A stretch of DNA of 59,512 nt from Brevinema_A sp051647245 (GCA_051647245.1 JBOFDS010000004.1:1-59512); one strand, 5' to 3'; counted from the stretch's first letter, positions 25,486 through 35,251 are shown. Notes: generated by a model not told the origin, from the letters alone. Program-made: numbers and translations.

Positions 25486-26877
25486 TTATTTTTGACTAGA
25501 AAGATATATTTCAGATTCTTTAAGGAGCTGCTCTTTATTGTTTAATTCAGGATTGTCCAAGACAAGCTCTAAAAGGTGATTTAAAATATTACCTATCAAT
25601 GGGCTAGGGGAAAGATTGAAAGTAGTCATCAAGAGACTACCGTTGATATCAAGATCTTTCACTTTTAATGCGGCATCGAAAGCCATTATTTTATCGATTC
25701 TGTTTTTAAATTCACGTAGGATACCATTACTATGGTTCTTTTTACCGCTTCCTAGTCGATCGGCTTCGCGTAATTTGAAGAGACGCTCAAGGAAAGACAT
25801 ATCGCCATCAAATCGTCTTAAAAAGCGACGGATTGCACCATCAGCCCAATCGTCTGTGTAATAGAACATGTGTAACTCTACCAGTAATACGGCTAAGTCA
25901 GTATCTTGGTTAGAAAATTTGAGACGTTTCATAATCTGTTTGGTCATTTTCGCACCGATAATTTCGTGGTTGTAGAATACGTTTCCGTTGCCAATCTTTA
26001 AGGCAAACTTCTTTGCACGAGGTTTTCCAATATCATGCATTAAGGCTGCAAAGCGACAGATTGTGTCATCTTTATCAGGGTATGCATCACAAGTCTTCAA
26101 ATTATGCCAGTAAACATCAAATTTATGAAATTCATTTTGATCCATCCCAAAACCTTCTTCTAGTTCAGGTAGAATATAGTGTAAAAGACCACTTTCTCTC
26201 ATCAAGTCGATACCTCTAGAAGGTTTTACGCTAGATAGTGTCTTTAGTAATTCTTCTCGGATACGTTCTTTAGATATATTTTGTATTGTAGCAGCGTGTT
26301 TTTTGATGGCTTCAAAGGTCTCAGAGGTGATATCATACTCTAATTTCGCAGCAAAACGACAAGCCCTAAGCATACGAAGAGCATCTTCTTGAAAGCGTTG
26401 TTCAGGATCTCCGACCGTACGGATAAGCTTTTTATTAATATCTTCTTGACCATTAAAAAGATCTATAATCTCTCTTGAATCAGGATCTACAGCTATAGCA
26501 TTAATTGTAAAATCTCGACGAGACAGATCTTGCTCAAGGGAGTTTGTAAATTGAACTTGATCAGGATGCCTGTTATCTGAATAACCACCATCAATACGGT
26601 AGCTTGTTATTTCGTAGGAATTTTTATTTAAGATGAGTGTAAGAGTTCCATGAGCAAGCCCTGTTGGGATAAGGTGACAATTAGGGTGGGGTTTGAAGAG
26701 CTCTATCATTTGTTCTGGAGAAGCAGAAGTCGCCAAATCAAAATCAGCAACAATTTCACCACGCAAGGAATCCCTTACAGCTCCTCCAACGAGACGAAGT
26801 TCAAAATCTTGTTTTGAGAAAATATCTAAAATGAAGAAAATATCTTCAGGGATTGCTTGATTAAAAAGTTTACTCAC
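25486..26877 (-). CDS. CCA-adding enzyme / poly(A) polymerase family nucleotidyltransferase
   Basis: 463 residues from the GTG at 26877. An upstream ATG at 26955 is rejected because a promoter (26920-26948) lies between the two. The class II nucleotidyltransferase head has LVGGAVRDSLRG and the metal-binding DFDLAT, then RRDFTINAIAVDP and RFQEDALRMLRACRFAAKL. An HD domain follows (MHDIGKPRAKK). It probably adds CCA to tRNAs, which is needed since tRNA-Ser here lacks encoded CCA. It could instead be a poly(A) polymerase. Confidence 0.88.
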   Translation of the reverse strand: MSKLFNQAIPEDIFFILDIFSKQDFELRLVGGAVRDSLRGEIVADFDLATSASPEQMIELFKPHPNCHLIPTGLAHGTLTLILNKNSYEITSYRIDGGYSDNRHPDQVQFTNSLEQDLSRRDFTINAIAVDPDSREIIDLFNGQEDINKKLIRTVGDPEQRFQEDALRMLRACRFAAKLEYDITSETFEAIKKHAATIQNISKERIREELLKTLSSVKPSRGIDLMRESGLLHYILPELEEGFGMDQNEFHKFDVYWHNLKTCDAYPDKDDTICRFAALMHDIGKPRAKKFALKIGNGNVFYNHEIIGAKMTKQIMKRLKFSNQDTDLAVLLVELHMFYYTDDWADGAIRRFLRRFDGDMSFLERLFKLREADRLGSGKKNHSNGILREFKNRIDKIMAFDAALKVKDLDINGSLLMTTFNLSPSPLIGNILNHLLELVLDNPELNNKEQLLKESEIYLSSQK

Positions 26878-26919
26878 TTCATTTATCTCCAAGTTGGTGA
26901 CAGACCAATGTTTTGTATT

Positions 26920-26948
26920 ATTATAATAAAGTCTGTCATAAAAATCAA
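26920..26948 (-). promoter_or_regulatory. promoter of CCA-adding enzyme gene
   Basis: Minus strand: -35 TTGATT (26948-26943), 17 bp, -10 TATAAT (26925-26920). It sits inside the longest possible frame and so fixes the true start downstream, at the GTG 26877, which has GGAG before it. Confidence 0.7.
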
Positions 26949-26983
26949 GGATCATTCATAAATATTCATTTTTTTTGATAAAT

Positions 26984-27012
26984 TTGCTATCAGGATTTTT
27001 TTTGAGTACATT
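26984..27012 (+). promoter_or_regulatory. possible promoter of DUF3536 gene
   Basis: TTGCTA (26984-26989), 17 bp, TACATT (27007-27012). Weaker match than the others; the start codon is at 27046. Confidence 0.35.
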
Positions 27013-27045
27013 TAAATAACAAAGTTCAATAATATTGAGGTCACT

Positions 27046-29406
27046 ATGATAGATAAAAAATACGTTATTTTGCATGGACATTTTTACCAACCTCCTCGTG
27101 AAAATCCTTGGACGGGTATTATTGATCGTCAAGCTTCTGCATTTCCTTTCCCAGACTGGAACACAAGGATCAATCAAGAATGTTATACTGCCACAGGACG
27201 AACATCTGTAATAGAAAACAATCAAGTTATTGCAATGGTTAATTGTTATGAGTACTTGTCTTTTAATTTTGGTCCAACGCTTCTCGAATGGATGGAACGA
27301 GAAGGTCATCACAAAACTATAGAGCTCCTCATTGAAGCCGATAAGATCTCACGTATTCGTAATAGCGGGCACGGAAATGCCATAGCACAAGTCTATAACC
27401 ATCTTATTATGCCTCTAGCTTCCGAAAAAGACCAATATACGCAGGCTATTTGGGGTCTGGAAGATTTTAAAAATAGATTTGGACGTCACTCTGAAGGTAT
27501 ATGGTTAAGTGAAACTGCTATCAATAACGAGACCGCAAGTATTTTGGTAGATAATGGGGTCAAGTTTGTTATCCTGTCTCCTTATCAAGCTCAAAAAATC
27601 ATCAAAACAAATCAACAATTCAATGTTCTCGGAGGAAGTGTTGACACCTCAAAACCATATCGCTTACATACAAAAAATGGAGATCTTCAAGTCTTTTTTT
27701 ATCATGGAGGACTTGCTTCAGAGATTAGTTTTGGCAATGTTTTATCTTCTTCATCTAGCTTAAAAGATGCATTTCTAGGCGCTCTTAATCAACAAAACCA
27801 AGATATAAAACTCCTTAACATCGCTACAGATGGTGAAGTTTATGGCCATCACAAATCCTTTGCGAATCTTTCTTTAGCTCGATTGATCTATGAGAATATG
27901 CTACCTGGTAATAACTACTTTGAATTCACGAACTATGCCAAATTTTTAGCCGATTTTCCTCCTACCGATGAATGTGAACTCTATCTAGGAGATGATGGTA
28001 AGGGATCTTCGTGGAGTTGTGCTCATGGTCTTGGGCGATGGGAAAGAGATTGTAGTTGTCATACAGGAGGAGGGGATCACTGGAATCAGCTTTGGAGAAA
28101 ACCTCTGAGAGAGGCATTTGATTATTTAAGAGATTGTATTATAGATGTATCGCTTAAATATACTAATGGGCGTCTTAAAGATCTTTGGCAGGCAAGAAAT
28201 GACTTCTTCCACGTTATTTCTGATCAACAAAGTTTTGATAAATTTATTTTAGCTCACCAGTCCCGCGAACTCAATACAGAAGAAGTACAACAGATATTCA
28301 AAATCATGCAGGGACTTCGTTATGCGATGCTTATGTATACAAGTTGTGGGTGGTTTTTTTCCGATGTTTCAGGGATAGAAACATTACAAGATTTGATATA
28401 TGCACAAAAGGCTTACGAATATCTTGAAGATCTTCTCCCACCAGATATCTACACAAAATATCTGCAGATTCTCAGTAAGGCTGAAAGTAATGTTTCTGGC
28501 AATGGTCAGCAAATCTTAGAGCAAACATTACAGTCCTACTGTATCACTAAAGAGCAATTATTAGAATATAATTTATGGACATTTATCAGAGATCTAAAGA
28601 TTGATCGTTTTTTACTAGAATCTTTAAGTGCCTGTAAAGTGGTGTTTCAAGACTTCGAAAAAAATCGTTATCTTATTCACTTTCGATTTCCTTTTCAGAA
28701 CGATCAATATGTCTCTTTTTATTTAGAAAAGAGTGGGGATATAAGTCCTATAGATAGGGTTTTTTGGACTTATTCAGAGACGCTTGCGACAGAAGATGAG
28801 CTTATTCAAGATTCTTATTGGAGCTTTTTAGATGGCGTTTCTATACTATCACAACTTCCACCTTCCTTGAAGATGCATTTTGTTTTATGCGGGGTTGTAT
28901 TTGAAACAGAGCAACTCTATACACCGTATGGTAACAAGAATAGTTACTTGCAAGAAGTTCTCGATCAATCACAAATACTATGCCCAAATGAATTAAAAAT
29001 ATTGCAGCATTATTTTATTTCGCAGATATATTTATTTTCTGAATTTTTAAAATACAATCATCTGGATGAGTTGATAGTTCGGACTTTTTTGAATAACATT
29101 ATATTTCTTGAAAAAAGCGTTAATGCTTATCATGAGATGGTTAACTATCTTGATCCTGTTTTCAAAGGGATGGAAGTCTTTTTATCTAGTATTTTAGCTC
29201 GAGGAGATGAAGAAGATTTCTCTTTGTTTAATAAAATTTACTGGTCAGTTAAGAGCTTTATTCCTATTTTTTATAATGATCTTTTCCGAGATATGATTTT
29301 CAAATATTACAAAAGAGAGCTCAATCTTAATGAAAGTAATGATAGTTTGTTTCTTGGTAAAATTAAGAAAATGTTAGTTGATCTAGGGTTTTTAAATATA
29401 AAATAA
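27046..29406 (+). CDS. GH57-like protein with DUF3536
   Basis: 786 residues. It begins with the DUF3536 hallmark HGHFYQPPRENPW and has the GH57-type polysaccharide-deacetylase-like barrel: YECLSF-like YEYLSFNFGPTLL, GHGNAIAQVYNHLIMPL, EGIWLSETAINNETA, and a TDGEVYGHH motif. Catalytic roles are usually ascribed to Glu and Asp of such motifs (ESE/DGE types). The C-terminal half is a helical DUF3536 region. Probably acts on alpha-glucans or related polymers; the substrate is unknown. TTGAGG precedes the ATG. It stands alone, with a strong promoter for the next gene downstream. Confidence 0.82.
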   Translation: MIDKKYVILHGHFYQPPRENPWTGIIDRQASAFPFPDWNTRINQECYTATGRTSVIENNQVIAMVNCYEYLSFNFGPTLLEWMEREGHHKTIELLIEADKISRIRNSGHGNAIAQVYNHLIMPLASEKDQYTQAIWGLEDFKNRFGRHSEGIWLSETAINNETASILVDNGVKFVILSPYQAQKIIKTNQQFNVLGGSVDTSKPYRLHTKNGDLQVFFYHGGLASEISFGNVLSSSSSLKDAFLGALNQQNQDIKLLNIATDGEVYGHHKSFANLSLARLIYENMLPGNNYFEFTNYAKFLADFPPTDECELYLGDDGKGSSWSCAHGLGRWERDCSCHTGGGDHWNQLWRKPLREAFDYLRDCIIDVSLKYTNGRLKDLWQARNDFFHVISDQQSFDKFILAHQSRELNTEEVQQIFKIMQGLRYAMLMYTSCGWFFSDVSGIETLQDLIYAQKAYEYLEDLLPPDIYTKYLQILSKAESNVSGNGQQILEQTLQSYCITKEQLLEYNLWTFIRDLKIDRFLLESLSACKVVFQDFEKNRYLIHFRFPFQNDQYVSFYLEKSGDISPIDRVFWTYSETLATEDELIQDSYWSFLDGVSILSQLPPSLKMHFVLCGVVFETEQLYTPYGNKNSYLQEVLDQSQILCPNELKILQHYFISQIYLFSEFLKYNHLDELIVRTFLNNIIFLEKSVNAYHEMVNYLDPVFKGMEVFLSSILARGDEEDFSLFNKIYWSVKSFIPIFYNDLFRDMIFKYYKRELNLNESNDSLFLGKIKKMLVDLGFLNIK

Positions 29407-29470
29407 ATGACACTATTCCTTACTACTAAAATAATAAAGTAATTTCATTGGAAAATATTGTTGAAAAATC

Positions 29471-29499
29471 TTGCAATTGTCCGCGATATGGGTTATAAT
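29471..29499 (+). promoter_or_regulatory. promoter of TPR gene
   Basis: TTGCAA (29471-29476), 17 bp, TATAAT (29494-29499), giving a leader of about 120 bases before the ATG at 29624. Confidence 0.65.
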
Positions 29500-29623
29500 T
29501 TAGGGGATATAACCAGCTTTTCCAGTCACCTATTTTACTAAGTGTTTGTAAGGTATTAATTTGGTATGGATATTTTTACTAAAATAACTTATTCAAATTA
29601 AAATAATTTTTTAAGGAATGAAT

Positions 29624-30709
29624 ATGGAAAATAATTTACAACAACAATTAGAGCAGGCTAAAAACCTGTCTTTAGAACAAAAGTACTCTCAATCTCTTGC
29701 TCTTTATAAAGAGTTAGAGGGATCCATTGATTCTTTTATTGATACTGATAAAGCAAAGATTTTTGCAGGTATTGGAAATGTCTATCGTTCAGAGTTAAAT
29801 TTTAACAAAGCTATTCAGTATTTTGAAAAGGCTATTCAGTACAATCCTCAAAACAAGCTTGCTTTAAAAGGGATTGCTAACTCCTACAGAGGAATCAAAG
29901 ATAGTGCTAAGGAACTTGAATGGTGGCTTAAATATATCGAGATTGATAAGAAAGATTTTCTTTCCATCACTCGTATTGCCGATGCTTATCGCCGTTTAGG
30001 AAATCTTGGTAAGGCTGAAGAGTATTATCTTATGACCTTGAAGTTGCAGGCTACGAATAAGTTTGCATTAATGGGTCTTGGTGATTTGTACTATAAGTGT
30101 AAAAATTACAATCAAGCTCTTATTTATTGGGAGCAGTTACTAGAGCATTATCCTGAATTTATTAATATCTTTACCATTGTTGGTAATATTTACCGTATGC
30201 GTCGAGATTTTGATAATGCTATTAAGTACTACAAAAAAGCATACGAATTTGCTCCTAATAATAACTATGTATTGTATGGGATCGCAGATGCCTTGAGAGG
30301 TCAGCGTTTTTATACAGAGTCTATTCCTTATTGGTTACAACTCCTCGAAAAGGACTCGAAAAATCCTCGTGTTATCACACGTGTTGCCGATGCTTTCTTG
30401 CATTCAGAAGATTATAAAGAAGCGCTAAAATACTATAATTTGGCATGGGATCAGTTTCAGGACAAATATGGGTATATTGGTTTGATTCGACTTGCTATTC
30501 ACGACGGGAAGCTAGAAGAAGCTTTCGATATGCTAAAAGATCTTTTAGCTAAATTTGCTACAGATACAAGAGTCACGATTTTAGCGATCGAAATGTTGAT
30601 TTCTCTTAATAAGAAAGATGAAGTAGTTTCTCTGATTTCACCATATCATGTAATCTCTGAAAATCAAGAATTGGCAACATATTTGACAAATCTTGATATA
30701 ACCTTTTAG
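29624..30709 (+). CDS. TPR-repeat protein
   Basis: 361 residues made almost wholly of tetratricopeptide repeats, for example FNKAIQYFEKAIQYNPQNKLA, LGKAEEYYLMTLKLQATNKFA and FDNAIKYYKKAYEFAPNN. The second of two close ATGs (29624) is chosen because AAGGA is then six bases away. No signal peptide is visible, so cytoplasmic; a scaffold or chaperone role is likely but the partner is unknown. Leads a group of TPR and small exported proteins. Confidence 0.82.
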   Translation: MENNLQQQLEQAKNLSLEQKYSQSLALYKELEGSIDSFIDTDKAKIFAGIGNVYRSELNFNKAIQYFEKAIQYNPQNKLALKGIANSYRGIKDSAKELEWWLKYIEIDKKDFLSITRIADAYRRLGNLGKAEEYYLMTLKLQATNKFALMGLGDLYYKCKNYNQALIYWEQLLEHYPEFINIFTIVGNIYRMRRDFDNAIKYYKKAYEFAPNNNYVLYGIADALRGQRFYTESIPYWLQLLEKDSKNPRVITRVADAFLHSEDYKEALKYYNLAWDQFQDKYGYIGLIRLAIHDGKLEEAFDMLKDLLAKFATDTRVTILAIEMLISLNKKDEVVSLISPYHVISENQELATYLTNLDITF

Positions 30710-30727
30710 GTGAATTGGATAATAAAA

Positions 30728-31288
30728 ATGAAACATTCATTATTTTTAATATTACTCTTGGGCTTAGCGCAAAGTGTACAAGCATTTTCTTATCCTGAAA
30801 ATGTCTTTGCCTTTGAGCTTGATCCTAATACAGTGCAGTACTTTGTTGCTCCATCAAATAATAAAATCAGAATACAAAGAACCCTCGAGATTCAAAATCA
30901 AGGGTTCTTTATTGATGTTAGGGTCATTGCAACAATTAACAAACAAAATTTCCCTTATGATTTTACAATGCAGGTTATGAAATCAGGCGAGATTTATCTA
31001 CGTGTTTTTGGGGATAAAGTGTATAATTTTCGTTACCCAGAAGAACAAAAACTTCTGATGCCTAATTTAGAAACCCCTCGAAAATCTTTTAAAACCGAAA
31101 TAGGGGATAATATATCTCTTTCCTATAATCCGAAAAATGATACACTTGATACGATGAGCCTTGAGTTGAAGTTTGGAGAAAAGAATATTCAAGTGATGTT
31201 TGGAATGAGACAGGGCGTTATAGAAATTACCACTCCCTCTGAACGTTTCACGGAAACAACACTCAGATTCTTTGATTTGATAAAATAA
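30728..31288 (+). CDS. exported protein of unknown function
   Basis: 186 residues. The ATG at 30728 opens MKHSLFLILLLGLAQSVQAF, a clear signal peptide with a cleavage site after VQA. The mature part is strand-rich (YFVAPSNNKIRIQRTLEIQ, RKSFKTEIGDNISLSY), reminiscent of LolA-like or other beta-sandwich lipoprotein carriers, but I cannot name the family. It begins 18 bases after the TPR gene, so it is likely in the same operon. Confidence 0.65.
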   Translation: MKHSLFLILLLGLAQSVQAFSYPENVFAFELDPNTVQYFVAPSNNKIRIQRTLEIQNQGFFIDVRVIATINKQNFPYDFTMQVMKSGEIYLRVFGDKVYNFRYPEEQKLLMPNLETPRKSFKTEIGDNISLSYNPKNDTLDTMSLELKFGEKNIQVMFGMRQGVIEITTPSERFTETTLRFFDLIK

Positions 31289-31310
31289 TTCTATTTTTCC
31301 TCTTTAATAT

Positions 31311-31339
31311 TTGATTTTTTTTCGAAATGTCTCTATACT
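31311..31339 (+). promoter_or_regulatory. promoter of second TPR operon
   Basis: TTGATT (31311-31316), 17 bp, TATACT (31334-31339), about 50 bases before the ATG at 31391. Confidence 0.65.
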
Positions 31340-31390
31340 TATGTTAAAAGACCGTATTATTTATGGAAAAAATTTCTAAAGGAATCGAAT

Positions 31391-32077
31391 ATGAGTGTTT
31401 CTGTCAAAGTTTTAGAAGATCTTGTTGCTCAAGGTGCCGATGCTGGAGATTTTAATTCAGCGCTCGATCAGTTACTTGAATTGTTTGAAAAACACGATGA
31501 ACATCCTCTAATTTCCTTGTATCTTGGGCTTGTATTTGTCCGTATGAAAAATTACCAAAGTGGGATCAGATATCTTGAGCAAGCTAAAGAAGCTGAGCTA
31601 GATCCTGGTCAAAGACTCAGATGTCAAGTCTTCTTAGGTAAAGCTTATGCTGACGTAAAAGCATTTAGCAAGGCTGAGAGAGCCTTCCGAGAAGCGCTTC
31701 AGACAGGTGTCGAAGAGGCTGGTGCATATTCAGCTCTCGGAGCTATTTTCTTTGAGAGAAATATGATAGATCAGGCATTAGATGCCTTGAAAAAAGCTTT
31801 AGATATTGATCCTAACTACCCAGGTGCTCTAAATAATTTAGGATTTATTTTGTCTCAGAGTAAAAAAGATATTGCAAAGGGTATAGAAAGTTGTAAGAGA
31901 GCTATAGATTTAGATCCAAAAAGTGCGGCTTATCGCGATAGTTACGCTATGGCTCTATCTAGTAACGGTATGCATAAAGATGCTTTAGATCAGATTGAAA
32001 TCGCTGAGAAATTAGATCCCCAAAATATTATTATTTTAGGCCATAAAAAAGAAATATTAAAAAAAATGGAGTCTTAG
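31391..32077 (+). CDS. TPR-repeat protein
   Basis: 228 residues of tetratricopeptide repeats, clearest at ALKKALDIDPNYPGALNNLGFI and GIESCKRAIDLDPKSAAYR. AAAGGAA precedes the ATG. No signal peptide. Four bases separate it from the next gene, an exported protein. Role unknown; TPR modules hold protein complexes together. Confidence 0.82.
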   Translation: MSVSVKVLEDLVAQGADAGDFNSALDQLLELFEKHDEHPLISLYLGLVFVRMKNYQSGIRYLEQAKEAELDPGQRLRCQVFLGKAYADVKAFSKAERAFREALQTGVEEAGAYSALGAIFFERNMIDQALDALKKALDIDPNYPGALNNLGFILSQSKKDIAKGIESCKRAIDLDPKSAAYRDSYAMALSSNGMHKDALDQIEIAEKLDPQNIIILGHKKEILKKMES

Positions 32078-32081
32078 GTTT

Positions 32082-32762
32082 ATGAAGTTACTCATTTTAT
32101 TTATGACATTATTTTGCTTTAATAATATTTCTTATACAATGATTGTTAAGGATCCTAATCTGAAGCTACCTGCTGAAACAACAGTGACCAATTATCATGA
32201 AAATGTTCCGCCTTATAATCCGTACTCGTTATTTGTCCCAAGTTCCGAGTTTCTAAAGCAACTACCTTCTGATAGGGTTTTGGATATGGGTGCGGCAGCA
32301 TATGGTACTTCTTTTTATACAAAAGCTTTGTATTTCTATACGAATGCGATTGAGTTATTCTCAGACAATAGAGTACAAGCACTTGCAAATTATGAAACAG
32401 CTTATATCTATTTTCGAAAAAAGAAAAACGATAAAGCTGTCGAGTATTTTGAAAAAGTTATTGGGACTCCAGGCGTTAACGTTGCTTTAGAATCCTTGTC
32501 AAAAATGATGATTAATCGTATTCTCAACGAAACAGCTTATAAAATTTATATGAAGCAAGAAGATTTACTTTTCTTAGAAGAGAAAAAGGCTCAAAAAGTT
32601 CTTAATACTCAAATAGCTAAAGAAGAAAGAGTTGCTGCTGCACGCCGCCGCCAACTCTCTAAAGATAGAAAAGCTCGTGAAAAAGCAGAGAGAGATGCTC
32701 TAAAAGCTGAAGAAAAAGCGAAAAAAGCTGCCGAAAAAGAGGCTGCAAAAGTAACTGGATAG
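32082..32762 (+). CDS. exported TPR-like protein with coiled-coil tail
   Basis: 226 residues. A signal peptide (MKLLILFMTLFCFNNISYT) is followed by a Pro/Tyr-rich segment, about two TPR-like helical hairpins (YTKALYFYTNAIELF, DKAVEYFEKVIG) and a 65-residue Lys/Ala/Glu coiled coil at the C-terminus. The tail could tether the protein to the envelope or form a rod. Not a family I recognise. Coupled to the preceding TPR gene. Confidence 0.65.
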   Translation: MKLLILFMTLFCFNNISYTMIVKDPNLKLPAETTVTNYHENVPPYNPYSLFVPSSEFLKQLPSDRVLDMGAAAYGTSFYTKALYFYTNAIELFSDNRVQALANYETAYIYFRKKKNDKAVEYFEKVIGTPGVNVALESLSKMMINRILNETAYKIYMKQEDLLFLEEKKAQKVLNTQIAKEERVAAARRRQLSKDRKAREKAERDALKAEEKAKKAAEKEAAKVTG

Positions 32763-32767
32763 GAATA

Positions 32768-33727
32768 ATGGCAAAAAGAAATTTTTCTTTCATTCAAAAA
32801 GTCATCATGGCAATAGAGGCAGTAGTTTTACTGCCTCTTATACATATCATTTTTTTCTTTCTATCTTATCAAAATATCTATCCTTTATCGAAAAAAATTG
32901 GGAGATTTTTGATTTTTCTTTCTCCAAATAAGAAGATTAGTATTAAAGAGAATCTCTCTATCATTTTTCCAGATAGAGACTATTCTGAAAAAGAATTGGT
33001 GGAGATTTCATCAATTATCGCAGGATATGAGCTAAGAATTTTACTCGAAATGATAGCTTTTTCAAAGATGTCCTTTCACGAAAAACTTTCTTATATCCGC
33101 ATCGAAGAACCTCGATATTTTGTAGAGGCATTCGCTAATCCTTTTATTGGGATGACGCTCCACTATGGTAATTGGGAGCTATTGGGACACTTTTTTAATA
33201 GTTTAGGGATTCCTTTGGGTGTACTTGTTGAAAGGCAATTCAATCCTATCATTGATCGATATCTTCAATACCGTCGACGTAAATTATCACTTACTCCTAT
33301 TTATAATGAAATTTCAGAAATGAAACCTTTGTTCAAATTCCTCAAATCCAACAAATCTCTCGCTCTCGTAGCCGATCAAACGTATTGGTTTGATCCTGTG
33401 TTTATAGAGTTTTTTGGAAAAGACGCCGCAGTGCCAACAGGTCCTGCAGGGCTAGTACTAAGATCTAATCATAAGCTTTACTATTCTTATAGTGAATATC
33501 AAAAAGATGGAATCTACTTGATCCAGGTAGGAGAGCCTTTTTCTTATGAAGTTAGCGAAGACCGTATGACGACTCAAATCAATATTATGAAAGTTGTTTA
33601 TAAACGTTATGAAGAAACTATCAAACGCGATGTAAAGAATTGGTATTCTTTAGGTTCCCCTAGATGGGCACTAACTCAGGAAACACTTGCTGAATGGCAA
33701 AAAAATCCTGATAGTTCTCGTTTTTAA
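32768..33727 (+). CDS. LpxL/HtrB-like lipid A acyltransferase
   Basis: 319 residues. One N-terminal membrane helix, then the lysophospholipid acyltransferase block LHYGNWELLGHFFNSLGIPLGVLVER, with the HxxxxE-type active site (H and E of HYGNWE), and the later VADQTYW/FFGKDAAVPTGPA region seen in LpxL/HtrB. It should acylate a lipid A-like or glycolipid acceptor in the inner membrane, consistent with an LPS- or LOS-bearing outer membrane. It starts five bases after the coiled-coil gene. Confidence 0.85.
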   Translation: MAKRNFSFIQKVIMAIEAVVLLPLIHIIFFFLSYQNIYPLSKKIGRFLIFLSPNKKISIKENLSIIFPDRDYSEKELVEISSIIAGYELRILLEMIAFSKMSFHEKLSYIRIEEPRYFVEAFANPFIGMTLHYGNWELLGHFFNSLGIPLGVLVERQFNPIIDRYLQYRRRKLSLTPIYNEISEMKPLFKFLKSNKSLALVADQTYWFDPVFIEFFGKDAAVPTGPAGLVLRSNHKLYYSYSEYQKDGIYLIQVGEPFSYEVSEDRMTTQINIMKVVYKRYEETIKRDVKNWYSLGSPRWALTQETLAEWQKNPDSSRF

Positions 33728-33794
33728 TAGTTGGCATGAAATTTGCTATATATTTATTGTTGAAATTATTAAAATTTATATTTGGAGGATACCT

Positions 33795-34055
33795 ATGTCC
33801 GTTAAACCTTTAGGTAATCGTATTCTTGTTGAAGTTAAAGCAGGAGAAGAAAAGACAGCTGGTGGACTTTATATTCCTACTACTGCTCAAGAAAAAACAA
33901 ATACAGGATCTGTACTCGCTTTAGGTGATAAAGATATCACTGTTAAAGTTGGTGATGTGGTTGTATTTGAAAAATATGCTGGGACACAGATCCTTGTCGA
34001 TAATAAAGAATGTTTATTATTAGAAATGGATCACGTTCTTGCTGTGATTGGATAA
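33795..34055 (+). CDS. groES: co-chaperonin GroES
   Basis: 86 residues: VKPLGNRILVEV start, mobile loop KTAGGLYIP that binds GroEL, and the roof/base strands TGSVLALG and VGDVVVFEKYAGTQI. Somewhat shorter than the usual 94-97. The ATG at 33795 has GGAGG; the longer upstream frame overlaps the acyltransferase and is rejected. No GroEL gene follows and I saw no CIRCE element, so groES is apparently split from groEL here. Confidence 0.93.
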   Translation: MSVKPLGNRILVEVKAGEEKTAGGLYIPTTAQEKTNTGSVLALGDKDITVKVGDVVVFEKYAGTQILVDNKECLLLEMDHVLAVIG

Positions 34056-34061
34056 TAACAA

Positions 34062-34086
34062 AAAATGCTCCTAAAAGGAGCATTTT
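34062..34086. terminator. bidirectional terminator between groES and ybeY
   Basis: AAAATGCTCCT (34062-34072) and AGGAGCATTTT (34076-34086) form an 11-bp stem, followed by further Ts. Confidence 0.88.
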
Positions 34087-34087
34087 T

Positions 34088-34570
34088 TTATATCTTGGAA
34101 CTATTTTGTCCTGAGTATTTTTGCATGAATTGATCCATAAAGCGATCTTGATGTTCAAACATAATCCGATGCTCTTCTTCGTCAATTTCATGATCAAAAC
34201 CAAGTAAATGAAGAAGTCCATGAATAGCGAGGCGTGCAAATTCTTCTTCGTAGGAAACTTCAAACTCCTTAGCTTGACGTTCGCAAGTATCATGAGAAAT
34301 AATGATATCTCCCAAAAATCCAAACTCAAAAGCAGGGAATTCATCATCGTCATCCATAGCAAAAGAAAGAACATCTGTTGCAGAATCTTTGAGGCGGTAT
34401 TCTTTATTCAGTTTTTGAATAAAAGTATCGTTACAAACCGTGATAGAGCATTCACGACCTTCTTTGTAGAATTCTTTTAAAATTTCATCAAAAATATACT
34501 CTAAATTCTCTAAAAAATTTTCATTAGGGAGCGTGCAGTGAGAGCCTTCTGCAATAGAAATATCAAACAT
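34088..34570 (-). CDS. ybeY: endoribonuclease YbeY
   Basis: 160 residues with the UPF0054 zinc motif HGLLHLLGFDHE (H117, H121, H127), plus SITVCNDTFIQKLNKEYR and DVLSFAMD. Involved in 16S rRNA 3'-end maturation and ribosome quality control. AAGAAGG precedes the ATG. Twenty bases downstream of the DUF4912-like gene, so probably co-transcribed with it. Confidence 0.93.
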   Translation of the reverse strand: MFDISIAEGSHCTLPNENFLENLEYIFDEILKEFYKEGRECSITVCNDTFIQKLNKEYRLKDSATDVLSFAMDDDDEFPAFEFGFLGDIIISHDTCERQAKEFEVSYEEEFARLAIHGLLHLLGFDHEIDEEEHRIMFEHQDRFMDQFMQKYSGQNSSKI

Positions 34571-34590
34571 CCAAACCTTCTTAAAATAAA

Positions 34591-35148
34591 CTAGACTTTT
34601 CTAAAATGATTGTCGGAAGAATGTGAAGAAACCTGATAAGTATTACTGTCAAATAAAATCATTGAATCAGGAGCTGCTTCATATTCTGCATACAAGACTT
34701 TATAATCGTCATGTACTGCAAATAATTGGAAACAGAATCCTTTGATGAATGTTTTAGGAATGATCACAGATCGAGTGTTTTTCGTAACGCAAATATCTAA
34801 ACCAAAACTATTTTTAATCTGCCAAGCCTTTTGAGGGATTTCTTCTTGGTCAGAGATATTCCATACAATCATTATATGTGTCTCAGATTGTGGTAAGACC
34901 GTAATTAGGCGGTAGGGCTGTATTTTTGTAATTTTTTTAGTAGGAAGGATGATTTTCTTCACATTTTTTGTTGCAGGTGGGTAGGGGTGAGACTTGATGA
35001 AATACTCTAGGGACTCATGCATTTTTTGTGAGCTAGGAAAGTGATTTCGAATACGTGTAATGAGCTCATTCTTTAGCTCTTGGTTGATATTGATATGGTA
35101 TTTTTTAGCGAAGATCATCAAAATATCTTCGGATAATTTTCCTGGCAT
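34591..35148 (-). CDS. hypothetical protein, possibly DUF4912-like
   Basis: 185 residues. The N-terminus (SEDILMIFAKKYHININQEL) looks like a small helical domain. The C-terminal half (PYRLITVLPQSETHIMIVWNIS and later YEAAPDSMILFD) resembles DUF4912 domains, in which an aromatic-rich strand is conserved. That assignment is from memory of the pattern and is tentative. GGAG precedes the ATG. It lies between carD and ybeY on the same strand. Confidence 0.5.
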   Translation of the reverse strand: MPGKLSEDILMIFAKKYHININQELKNELITRIRNHFPSSQKMHESLEYFIKSHPYPPATKNVKKIILPTKKITKIQPYRLITVLPQSETHIMIVWNISDQEEIPQKAWQIKNSFGLDICVTKNTRSVIIPKTFIKGFCFQLFAVHDDYKVLYAEYEAAPDSMILFDSNTYQVSSHSSDNHFRKV

Positions 35149-35216
35149 AATAACTCTCCTAAATGACTCTATTTTAATTTAATCAATAGGGAACTAAATG
35201 TCTAATTTAAATAAGA

Positions 35217-35248
35217 AAAAAGCTCTTGAAATTAATCAAGAGCTTTTT
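35217..35248. terminator. bidirectional terminator after carD-like gene
   Basis: AAAAAGCTCTTG (35217-35228) and CAAGAGCTTTTT (35237-35248) form a 12-bp stem with an 8-base loop. Confidence 0.88.
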
Positions 35249-35251
35249 ATT

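Noticed and set aside
33728..33794. CIRCE or HrcA site upstream of groES
   Set aside because: No inverted repeat of the CIRCE type is present in the short gap before the start.
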